A stretch of 64,000 nt of DNA from Lingula anatina (taxonomy: Eukaryota > Brachiopoda > Lingulata > Lingulida > Lingulidae), in assembly GCF_001039355.2 (NCBI RefSeq), contig NW_019775180.1, forward strand, positions 156,396 through 220,395. The letters are read 5' to 3'. Made by a program: the position numbers and the translations under genes. Shown here in pieces: positions 30,874 through 43,083 of the stretch. How positions within the stretch are numbered: the stretch's first letter is position 1; every line of letters begins with the position of its first letter. The notes under the pieces are model-generated. The model saw nothing but the letters and a program-made list of their open reading frames with translations, did no database searches and was not told where the DNA came from.

Positions 30874-31805
30874 CACGCTCGGCTGTCACCTTGATTGGAT
30901 AGTAAACGGTTGTCGTAAAATCGCTAAATGATATTAAAACCGGGTGCATAAACTTGAAAACCACCTAGGACAACCTTAGACTGCCACATTAATCCAATAC
31001 AATGCAAAAATAAACTATAACAAGTGGTTAAAGCCTTCAAACCGAATGTCGTAAAGTCCCCATATACCTCCATAGAGACAATAAAATAGAAAGAGCTTGT
31101 GAAACAAAACTCAACCAACTTAAACATAATAATCGAAATAAAATACTGCCGGGCATCGGAGCGGCCTAAAACTTGGCACGCTTACCGCAAATACTGCAGG
31201 CTACATCATCCCGTCGCTCGTTTGTAAATTCCGTGCATGGCATACGCACAATCAAACCGTATATCCAAATTCCACCTCTGATGTTTAAATTGGTCCTCTC
31301 TACAATCCAGTTCAGGAAATGACGTAACCGCAGAGGTCGCATTGTCCAATGGCATGGCTTCTTTTTCGTAATGGTAGGTTAGAGAGGACCAATTTAAACA
31401 TCAGAGGTGGAATTTGGATATACGGTTTGATTGTGCGTATGCCATGCACGGAATTTACAAACGAGCGACGGGATGATGTAGCCTGCAGTATTTGCGGTAA
31501 GCGTGCCAAGTTTTAGGCCGCTCCGATGCCCGGCAGTATTTTATTACGATTATTATGTTTAAGTTGGTTGAGTTTTGTTTCACAAGCTCTTTCTATTTTA
31601 TTGTCTCTAAGGAGGTATATGGGGACTTTACATTTGGTTTGAAGGCTTTAACCACTTGTTATAGTTTATTTTTGCATTGTATTGGATTAAAGTGGCAGTC
31701 CAATGTTGTTCTAGGTGGTTTTCAAGTTTATGCACCGGGTTTTAATATCATTTAGCGATTTTACGACAACCGTTTACTATCCAATCAAGGTGACAGCCGA
31801 GCGTG
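30874..31805. mobile_element. Palindromic foldback element, copy 2
   Basis: 932-bp inverted repeat with the same ends (CACGCTCGGCTG) and the same loop as copy 1. It is flanked by its own 8-bp target duplication GGATCAAT (30866-30873 and 31806-31813). The two copies differ in several places, including two blocks of about 20 and 40 nt. Inside each copy both arms carry the matching version. Open frames of 66-67 codons in the arms are mirror images of each other and lack any known domain, so I do not treat them as genes. Confidence 0.92.
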
Positions 31806-31896
31806 GGATCAATCTAAAAACAGGGGTATTGGCTTTTTACATATGTGTGCTTTGTACATATATGCCACTAGTATACTGGTATATACATGTATGTAT

Positions 31897-32076
31897 CAGG
31901 GGCGGATTTAGGCCATCTTCTGGGTCTTCCGGAAGACGGTCAGATTTTCAAGTTTACATTGACGGGTATCTAATTTTTCTGTCGGAAGACGGTCAAAAAA
32001 TGGAGGATGGATCAACAAATATGATATGGAAGACTGTCACTGAGACTGTCAGAAAATATCTCTGGATCCGCCCCTG
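31897..32076. mobile_element. Small element with CAGGGGCGGAT terminal inverted repeats
   Basis: About 180 bp bounded by CAGGGGCGGATTTAGG on the left and the complement CTGGATCCGCCCCTG on the right. Internally it repeats a GGAAGACGGTCA motif. This end sequence resembles hAT-type miniature elements, but I could not find a clean target duplication. Non-coding. Confidence 0.6.
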
Positions 32077-32425
32077 CTGTATATAGGTACATGCACAGTG
32101 TACATCATATAGCTATTGCATGTATATACATATACGCATACTACTACCTAGCACAGAACTCATGTATTAGCATTCCTATTGACAATTTTCATATCTGTGC
32201 TGTGCTAACACAGCCAGTACATATCAGAATTGTAAATGGTGCTAAGGTATGAATTTTGTGCTATATGTAACCACTACCTTGAATTGTTTTAAATACATGT
32301 ATTTTTGCATTAGTAATGTAGCTCGGTTTTCTTCTCTTTCAAGTTGAAAATCAAATTATTCCAGCATTCTGACGAAGTAGCAGGCACAAGCGTCTTGCTA
32401 GCTCTGGCTAGATAACCTGTTTGTC

Positions 32426-35400
32426 ATGTCTGACCCGCATGACAGTTGTTCCATGACTCCACCTCTCTCTCCAGTCAGCTTTGGTAACCTGGAGCAGGAC
32501 GAGCCTGAAATCATTCCACCAAAGAGGGCTCATATGGAAGGTACATACATGTATTTTTATTGTGAAAGTCTAGACATGGCATGGGTAACGCACTGCACAT
32601 TGTATTTTGGGCCAGACTACATAAAGATACATGCATGGGTATATGTAACATGGGTGAGAGTTTCTTGATTTTGCCCAATTTCAGGATTTTCAATCTTCCT
32701 TTTGATCATTTTTTTTTCATATGACCTAAATGGGATTTTTTATCCAAGGTGCAAAAATTGTGTCCTAGTACATACCAAGCTAAACCACCTATCTCTGCTG
32801 AATTGGCCTTTCTATCTGACTCCTTTGTCAAGGCATGTTCATATCTTACAACAGCATGATTAAAGTAGATTTTTTATCCCAGTAATTTCGGTTATCCACT
32901 GATGTGTAATTGCAAGGACATCCCTGTAAGACATTGACCGTCATATGCATGTACTTAATTATATGCTTTCCATAAATACTATTTCCCTTTTATTTGAAAG
33001 ATGATCCTGTGAATGATCTACCTTCCTGTTTTTGTTGCCTCGGGGAGGTCAGTACCCAGAATTGTGATTTTCATCCAGATGGCTACTTGAAGCAGAATGC
33101 ATTGGGAAGGTACTTATACTCTCCTCCTCAATCCCTCAAGGAGAGAACGATATTAAGTCACAGGCAGATCTAGAACTTTGCCAAGGGAGGAGGTGCACAA
33201 GAATAAAATGCTTTGGCATACCTCACTTAGCTAATTAATATGTGTACTAGTATAAGAAAGTAGACAAGGGCTATTTTAATTAGGGCTCAAATATTAGAAC
33301 AGGGTTTGTTATTGTCTCATTTTATACTTTCTTTTTTAAGTTATGGGATGCATTGCTCACTGCTGCGCCTTCTCCCTGGATATGTCTTTGCAAATATAGT
33401 AACACATAAAAATGTATTCTTTCTATCAAATCCTTTTCATGTTATCATGATTGAGCTAACAATTTTTTTTTAGACTTGCAAGGTTTTATTTTCATTATCT
33501 AGACTTCTCCATGGCTCTGATCCAAACTTTGCAGTTTTCCAGACTACTTGCTGTGAATTATTTGGATATTACTTCACTACTCAGTTAGCATTACAGGAAC
33601 AGATGGAGAAGCTGTTTTTCCTGGTTAGGTAAGTCGTGGCTTTATTTAATTTTCAGCAATTTCGTTTGAAGAATACTAACATATTTCTGTGAAAATATGC
33701 TACAGCCAACCAAAAAAAAAAAAATTACATTGTTTTATTTGCAGCTACATTAGAATATGCGAATACAACATTTTGTCATATCAGGTCTAAAAAATAGCAC
33801 TACCCTCTCTTCAATTCATAAATTTATTAAGTTTTATATTTATATAAGTTACTTGCACCTATAATGTAATAAATATGGATGACTTTTCTCATTCTTTAAA
33901 TTTTAAGACAGCAGCTGAACAAATTGGAAAACACTACTATAACATCAACAGGCTGGTCACTAGGGACAGGTAAGATATTAAGGCGTCGTTCACATGAAAA
34001 ATCCGCAGTAGTATCTCTAAACTGTGGAGTTCATCAGTTTAGTTGTGATGACGCAAGGATAGCTGATGCAAAACATGGCTAGTAGTAGTGCAAAACAAGT
34101 TGGAGGAAAGGGAATGGAAAACTGGACGGACACAGAGACCCTCGCACTTATCAGTATCTGGGGGGAGGAAGACGAGTGTAGTTTGCGAGTGTGTGTTACA
34201 CAAATGTTCCAAGTTTTCCAAAAGATCCCTTAGTGGCTGAGACAGGATTGTGGTATTGAGCGTTCAGGCCAGGCTTGTCTCATTAAAATCAGAAAGTTGA
34301 AAGAGAACCATTTTCTTTCTCTCTAACTTATTACTGCGCATGCGTCCAGGTGTCAGAATCTCCTTCGAGTGCAACTGAGATTTAATTACAGCTTTGGAAA
34401 CAACTCGCTCGCTGTGCTAGTTAATTACGCTGCGGGTATTCAGGGCACAGACCGTGATCACTAGATACCGCCAATGGATTTTTGGATTTTTGGAATTTGG
34501 ATTTTTCATGTGAACGTTGCCTAAGATATGAATGTTCATATGTTAATTGGTTAAGACATCAGGTAAATGTAATTCAATCTGATATAAAGTATATGCATTG
34601 TTCAAAAGAGATGGAACAATTTGTGGTACTGAATGATGTTTTATTTCTGTTTTGAAATATGATTTATTCTCTTAATATCTGTGGTAATAACTACATGTTG
34701 TGGGAAAGCTTTTGGTCTGATGATACATGTAACTTGAATGTTCCATTGCTGATGACAATTTTTGGCTAAAAACCTTTTTTGAAAGTTTGCCTATTTACCA
34801 CTCATTAGATTAAAAATTTGAAGATTATCACCTGTTTGTGCTGAAAGAATATTCATGCTACTGTGGGTATAATGAGTCCAGAACTGAACCCAAACAGCAT
34901 GTAGTTAGTGGAATTTGTGTACCTACAGGTTCGTCTGCCTCCTTTATGACAGCAAGGCATTACATTAGAACTTTCCTTGAATATGTCAAGGTTTATGTAT
35001 GCAGGTATGTTGCTTCTGTTATAGATTAAAAGTGGTTTTTGTGATTATCGTTATTAATATTATGCATTTTTTTCTTTTTTTACAATTATTATTAATATTG
35101 TTAAAAATGTACATCGTGTGTGTGCATGTGTGTTGCATTTGTGTATGTGTTATTTTTAAAATTTATAGAGAAGAACAAAACTTTTATGTATTTGCAGATA
35201 TGTGAATGCAATGAATGCAGAGCAGTTCATTCCCCAGCTATACTGCCATCTTCATGTTTTATTGCTACATCTTGGTCGTTTGACTGAGCTGCCCTCTAGT
35301 GTCTTGAATCAGTGCAGTGCCAGACAGGGAAATACAGTAATATCTTATTTTGGAGAAACCTATTTCAAATAATATTTGGTCCATATATATGATTAAGAAA

Positions 35401-38400
35401 AAAAAAACAATATAATTTGTTTTGCACAAACTTTAATGATCTGATAAGTAACATCAGCTACATGTATCAGTTAAGAAAACAACTGTAACTGTTTTTACAA
35501 TTTTACATTTTAATATCTTTATACCAAGTCAGCTTAACTTTGTCCTGTTCTTTAATTTGCAGAGCACAAACACATCTTACCACATTTTCCACTGCCATTT
35601 AGATGTACATTGGGGAGTACTAGAGATAATGCATTTGATAACCACTAAATACCCCAATGCAGGTTAGGTTTCATGCATTTGCATTGATGTACATGGTGTG
35701 TTTTGACTTGACCAACTCTTAAAAACATTAGTGCAAATGTTCTTTTTTTCTCATTAATGATTGTAGTCCTTATTTACAAAATTTTCAAAAAAAAATTTAA
35801 TATTCATTGGATTCAGTGTGAGCATACAGTGTGTTTTAATTTTAAAACAACCCTTGCCCCAAAAATTAAAAAAAACATATTCTGGAGTGCGCACATACAC
35901 ACACAAACGTTATATATTAGATTTTTTCGGTAGGGATAAGTTCCAGTGGCCAGAGATGGTGCCAGGGTCCTGGTGTTGAGGACTACTCTGTGGACCCCAG
36001 TGACCCATTCCAGCAGTGTCTGCAGTTACTACCGTGGGATCTTGTGGTGCTGGCCATGAAAAAACATGGCAAGGTACGCACAGTTTCAGTTTGCAACATA
36101 AACACTGGCTGCCGCTAAGCACCAGTTAATTATAAGCCAGATCTGTAGAGTTTTTTTAGATATATCCAGTTAAATGGCCAGCATTTTCTTTGGCTAGAAG
36201 TTTTTAAAACCCTGGTGGACCAAAAGATCAGTACTCCAGTAGACTTGAAATCGATTTAGAACACAGACGGCTGTTTCAACTCTTTGCAAATGTGTTTGCA
36301 TGAAATAATGGTTGGTCTAGAAGGCATGGGTTGCATGTGTTCTTTTTGTGTAGTACCTACTTTTAAATTACTACTTAACTCACTGCTGTAGTATTGTATT
36401 TTTATAATAATTTTGGATTCTTTAAGGTAGAATCCAGACATGGGTTTACGGGTGGTACTCAGAAGTTCATTAATGTAGGAGTTTATTTTAATTTTATTAT
36501 ATACAGTAATCCAAAGAAGTCACAAAGACTCATGCAGATTTATTGCAGTTTTGTAACTTCTTATCATATCAATATGGTATCATATTTAAACTGACCATTT
36601 TTATGCCCAGTTGTCCATGAAGGAGTACCTGTCTGTGTCACCCTTCCATTGCACTTGTATCCGAGAGCTGTGGGTGATGTTGAGAGAACTCACAGATTAT
36701 AGGCAGGAGCACATGGGAAAGAATGTTAGTATGGATACTTTACCTAAATGAAGTTTCATCTCTATATACCTAAAGAAAAATTAACTGAGATTTATCAGCC
36801 AATTTTCCAACTGGAAATAAAACTTTATTTCATATGCTTATACTTAGATGTAAATATTTATGGTTTACAGTATACTTGTACTTGAAATTTTCACCATGAC
36901 CTTTTATTTTTTTCAGTCATTTTGGATCACCTTAGATGAGATTTTACAGCAAGTTTTACACATTCAGCAGCAGCCTTATACATGTAGCAGTGAAGTAGAA
37001 ATGGGTATGTACATGTAGATTTCTCCTGGTGATAATGTAATTTACAAGATTTCCAAATCTGGAAATGTAGGCTCATTCAATCCATTTTTGAGAATAAGTA
37101 ATAAAAGTATTTTGAATGAGTGGATACACATTATATTATATGTGATTTAAAGATTGGTGAATTTGACTGCTAATGTGTGATTTAACATTTCCAGGGTGAT
37201 GACATTTGTATTCTTTAAGTAATAGTTCCATCAGTAGTGAAAACTTTTGTGTCTGTGGAAGATAAATGCTGTAATTGTAATTTTGTTTTTATTTCCATCT
37301 CTTTCAGACACAGACAAGTTTTCGCTCCCACCCATCTTTCAGTGTTCTAACACTACAGACTTCTGCTGGTGGTTACTACATAACATGGCCCCACTATATG
37401 CATATACAAGTGAAGGGGAGCATGTTTCTCTGGCAAGTTCTTGCTTTCTTTTGCTTTAAAAATCCATACACCTGTCAGGATAGTACCCTTTATGGTGATT
37501 ATGTGAATATTATTTTTTTAAGTCGCATACTTTTTATAATGGTAAGGTATTATTTTAATGCATGTAATCCACATGTTCTCGCTGTATATAACAGGTTGTT
37601 TTTGCACCTAGCAATTATTCTTTTAAATTTATTTTCAGACAAATCCTCTCCAAAACAACTATATGTTTTTGGTTCAGAGTTTGTTGAAACCATTAACTTC
37701 TGGGGTATGTTATGGCAGTAAAACAATTTTTTCAGAATGTAAGATGACATATATTTTAGATATAACATAATAAATTTGTTTTTGATTGATTATTTGTGAT
37801 ATATATAATGATTCATTGAAGAGAGCTATGTTAAAGCATGATTGAGGTGTTGTATGGTTCATGCCTATTGATCATAAAGATTATTAATGTAATCATTTTA
37901 TATTTCTTTCTATTGAGAGTTATACAAATTTCCTTGTATAAGTATTTTAAACAATGCTTTTAGAAGTACACGATTGTTTTCAGACTGCCAGGAGAAAGCC
38001 TTATGTTCTAAACACTTCAGCCTAGCTAGTAAATGTGGTTGTTTCTCTACAACATGTATATTTGTATTTTGATGCTTTCACTGACTTGCCTAATTGTCTT
38101 TGTCCACAGGAACAGCAGGTAGATGAAGCTCACCTGAGGTGTTACATGCAGACGTCCCTGTCCCTCTGCAAACTGTGGGGTCCCAATATAGATGTTCTCA
38201 TCCACCTTTGGGATTATTTTTATAAAAAGCTGGTAATTTTTTCTTTTATAATCTGTCTTTTTTTCATCTTCTTATTTTTGTTTTCATTTGTGAAAGAATG
38301 AATTAAGTTAAACTTAATAAATGTGGTTCTCTAGCTAGTATGTAAAAGACATATGATACGGCTTTATGTTCTGTGATAATATATTTAATATTTTTTGTTT

Positions 38401-41400
38401 TTCAGAACCATCACTTTCAGATCCAAGGCTTGGGAGTTGAAGGACTGGCAAAAATAAAGTATGGGTGTAAATTTTTTTTTTTTTTTTTTTTTTTTTTTGA
38501 TTTGAAAGGAATTCATGGAGCACAAATCATTTTTGATGAATGTAGCACCTTATGTATTAAAATGAAAAACCGTACATCTCCATCATAAGTTATACATAAT
38601 AATCAAATGTATTTAAGTTCATGTATATGTACTTTATGTACTTGAAGACAAGTGAATTACATAAAGATTTACCTCTGATTCCATCAGCTGTTATCTTATT
38701 TACTATGAATTCAAGCTATAGATATGGTTTTATTCTGTTGCAGCAAGTCTGCAGTCTCCTGGTTGGAGAAGTGTAAGGACCTTACTAAACCTGACTCCAG
38801 GTGAGATAAAATCTAATACATATACCAGGGGCCAAAATTTGCATTCAACGTGTTTAACATGAAACCCATATGACTTGAAGAATATTGCATTGAAAGTTTT
38901 TGAATCAGTCTTGGTATATATGTAAAGAGTGATATAAATGACTACTTTTTTCTTTCAGGGTGGATCATATGAATAGTTTCCAACTGTTTCTCAAGCACCT
39001 GTCATTCAGTCTTGGTGAACAAGGCAAAAATATCATCTGGAAACAGCTGAAAGGAAGGTAAACAAACGACTAAAAAAAGAAAATATCCTTTTTGTTTGTT
39101 TATACATATGGCAAATGTGCTTGATATCAAAATTTAGTTTGAAATCATTTCAGTTGTGAAAAATTAAAACTTCTGTGACAGTAATATCACTTTGCTAAAG
39201 TGTAAAATGGAAACTTGCTATTTCCAGTCATGTTTCCATTTCTAAAATAATTAGATAAGAAGGACCCACTTTTTCCACTTCTTATTTTAAAACATTCTCC
39301 AATCTGAAGGTTCTACTCAAAATTCCACCCCAGAAGAATGCAAGAGCTGACAGAGATAGGTCTCCATAACTTCACTGAGCTGTTTATTACTCTGGCCCTG
39401 ATTGGAGATCTAGAAGATGTGGTTTGTAATACATGCTCTGTGTCAGTTTATATTGTGAAATGTGATAAAATATGAAAAATGTTTAATATAATCAAGATAG
39501 AATGACTGCTATCTTTAGGTCATTATCAAAAGAGAGAATTTTTAATAGAAAATTTCATTTGATTACTTTTGATACAGGCTGAATATAGTAGTAATATAGA
39601 TACTTTCTTGAATTTGTGTATGTGAAGCAATATCACTGTGTTTATTATCCTGGCGGCATTTACGAAAGTTGCATGTTTCATTCTCAGGCAGGAAAAATGG
39701 CTGATTTTTATGCCATGCTGCAGATGGACAATGTCCACCATGGTCACAGGGCAGTGGTGTGGAGGGGCATGTTTGTACTCATGCTGACCTATGAGGAGAA
39801 GGGGGTGGACGTCAGTTTTCTGGCAGATAAGATGGCCCAGGAATTTAATGCACTCTGCTGGTACCTGCAATGTTTTGTTGTCCCTCAAATAATTATAGTG
39901 CATATTTATGTACTTGAATCTTCAGTTTGTCTAGTTAGAAAACAAAGAAAAAGCTTATTTATTTTTATAATAGTTTGACTTCTAATAAAAATAATTGAGA
40001 TCAACACAATTTTTTTTAAAAAATCATTTACCCTCTTCTTAGTTCAATGTTAAAGGTACCTTTCCTTGCATGTTTACACAAGCATTTGTAAAGATTATGA
40101 AATTATACTGGTACTATTCTCCTGTTCCAGGGAATTTTCTAATGACACCCTGGAATCCTCAAGAAGATTTCAACTGTGGTCTTTTATCAGCATGTACCTA
40201 GATTGTGTCCAAGATGTCTTTGAGGCTAGCGACCAGCTAAAACTATCAGAATACAAGCTATTAGGTCGAGGCCTGGGACAGATCCTTTCAGCAGTCAGAG
40301 AAAATGAGCTCAGGATTGTGTTGAATTTTTTGCAGTTGGTTTTGGCTAGACATAGGCAAGTTTCTTGTACTACATTCTTTTGAATAGATCGTTGACATGA
40401 TTTCAAATAAAAGTACCATGTTTTATGTTTTAATAATGAGACGGGAAAAAAATTGTCTTTCAGATTTCAGAAAAATAGCACAGGTTTGTGTTGCAACTTG
40501 TTTACTGGAAAATGCTGTCTGATCGATATTAAGGAATTGATGAAGGTTTTTTTTCTCAGAATTGTTTACAGGAGAGTTTCTCAACAACTTTCTGATCAAC
40601 ACCAAGTTACCCAACAGTTCAGAGGTATGTGTTTGCAATCTTTTTTGTTGATTTTTAGAGAGGGACAACTTTAAAACTTAATTTGGAGAAAAACTTAGGA
40701 AAGCACACCAGAAGTACTGTATATAAAGTAACAAATATTAAAACTTTTTTGTTGTAATTGAACTATTTCAATTACATCCATTTGCTCAAGTTTCTACCTT
40801 CCCAAAACTTAATCAGTTCATTTTTCATTCCCTTTAGAAGTGGCTGATGCATTGTGGGTGACAGCTTACCAATTTGTTCAGACTCACAGCTGTACATTGA
40901 CACCCCCACCTCAACTAGCAGATGTAGCTGCCAGCTTCACAATGCTGACACTCAACTTGTGCGTACAAATCTTGGACATTTTCATTTTCATTTTTTATTC
41001 CCATTTTACTGATCAAGACTGGGTGCGATTATTTATATGTATTTTAAACTAACATTAATTTCATGTCTCTTTGTATTTTGAAAATCATTTACAATCAAAG
41101 TATGTTATAAAAGTAATAGCAGTATTTTCCATGGTGGCAGACCTCCTGGGCCCAGCACAGGAATAAAAGAAGATTTTCTCTCCTCCTTCCAGTATTTTGG
41201 TTGTAATGCAGCTGTTAGTGCAAGGTATTGTGGTTATATCATTTAAAAGAGACAGGAAAAAAAACTTACATGAGAAATAAATGAGCCCCTAATACCAACT
41301 AACCACCTACCAACTGGTCATTTCTTTGTTCAGAATACTCATGTTTTTTTGTTATTTCGTGAAATTTTGTTTTTGCTTTCTAAGTGTCTTAAAATGTAAA

Positions 41401-43005
41401 TTTTATTGTTTTATTGTATGTTTAAATACAACCCTACAAATCAAGTAGCTATTTGGTTCTTTTTGGGATCTAGTGTCAGTTGTCGGTACCTGAACCATAT
41501 GCTACCAAACCAGCTAGTAATTGAACGGTTGTCCTCTGATCTCAAGAACTATCAGCCTCTGGTGGTCCAAGCTTGGTTCAAGTGTGCATTATACCTGTTC
41601 AAAGACAATGATCAAATGCAGGAGCTATCCAGGTATGGAGTCTTTCGATCATTGCTCAGTGGCATGAATTTATTTTTCATTGTCAGTGCAAAACCTTTTT
41701 TTTCTAATTAATAACTTACCAAACATCAGTTTCATTTCCATTTATTTCCATGAATTGTTTTTGCAGCCTTATATCTTCAAGTCAAGCTCATTGGTAAAAT
41801 GAGAACACCTGTTAATTAAAGTGTCATTTCTTTTTCAGGTTAATCTTAAAGCTTCCAGAAGTCGGTGAGTTATTTGAGCATGTCGAAATGGAAGCATCTG
41901 ACAGTTACAGCACTGTTTTGGTTCAGTTTATTGTAGCACTAGGGCAGTCTTACCACAAAACTGAGGTATGTGTAGTTCTCCTTTAGTTCACTGTAGCACT
42001 TGCTTGTCTTTATGACTACACATAAAAAGGGTACTATATGTAGTGTTCAAGTTTTGTACTGAGAATTTTTTCATTGAGAGGCATCCAAGTGCCTTAAAAC
42101 CATGTATCTCATAAATCATCAAATATTGGTAATCTGTACATAACACATCCATACTTTGCTACATGTTCTAGGGTCTGATGAACAAAATCAAATTCAGAGA
42201 GCATGCTTCCGAGTACTTTGGTGACATCACCAGACATATTGGTGTCATCCTGAAGAATGCAGGACCACCAGAAGCCCTGAAAGCAGTCTATGTCATTGGT
42301 GGCTACATGGTGAAACATTGCGCACAATTTCTATATGTGAAGGTAGGCACTGGCAGTAGAAATGACGGCACTGAGCTTCACTTTGTTGACACTTGATAAT
42401 AAGAAGTAGGTGCCATATTATAACTTTTAGTCAAATCACCTGTGATGGGGATATTGGGGAATTATAGGGAAATTTCCTTTTTATTGTCATTGGTCATAAT
42501 AATTTTCATTTTTAGGAATTAGTTTGTTTCTCCTTTAGGCTGATTTTTTTCTTTTCATGTGAAAGTTGTTGGGTTTTCTATTAAATTAGCAAAAAAGTGA
42601 GAATTTCAGGAGAGGGCAGGGTTTTTCTTTTATATTTACAATCTACTTTTGTATTTTCCCTGTGTTAAATATGCTAATGGTATGGTACAATTGTATACTG
42701 TATTAATATAACTAAGAAATTAAATGTTGAAAAAAGACATTTGAGGTCACTTGCTTTTCTATTTCAGTCTAAGCCAGACTGTCTGTTGCCAAGTTTGTTA
42801 GATAGCCTGGTATTGCCCCATGTTTTATTCAGTGCAAGTAAAACTTTGAATCCTTCCATATTGCAAGCAATTAAGGACCATTTGCATTTGGTAAGTTTCT
42901 TTTATTGGTAAAATGTTTTCTATGTTTCATGCAGTATTTGTAGTGTTGAGCAATTATTGACTCACATAGTTGTTTCAGTTACTTAAACAATTCCATCCTG
43001 ATTAA

Positions 43006-43083
<78 letters not shown>

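Larger units (their letters stand above)
28938..32425. other. Head-to-head intergenic region between ASL and MMS22L
   Basis: About 3.5 kb separating the start codons of two divergent genes, so both promoters should be here. A GTTTCAG near 28975 (minus strand) could end a 5'UTR intron of the lyase. A TTTTCTTCTCTTTCAAG ending near 32342 (plus strand) could do the same for MMS22L. The region also holds palindromic element copy 2 and a small terminal-inverted-repeat element, described separately. I see no TATA box I would defend and no other gene. Confidence 0.5.

Noticed and set aside
30924-31755. Open frames of 66-67 codons in the arms of the palindromic element (also visible in copy 1)
   Set aside because: The same frame appears in both arms because the arms are reverse complements. 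There is no known domain, no full-length transposase and no splice context.
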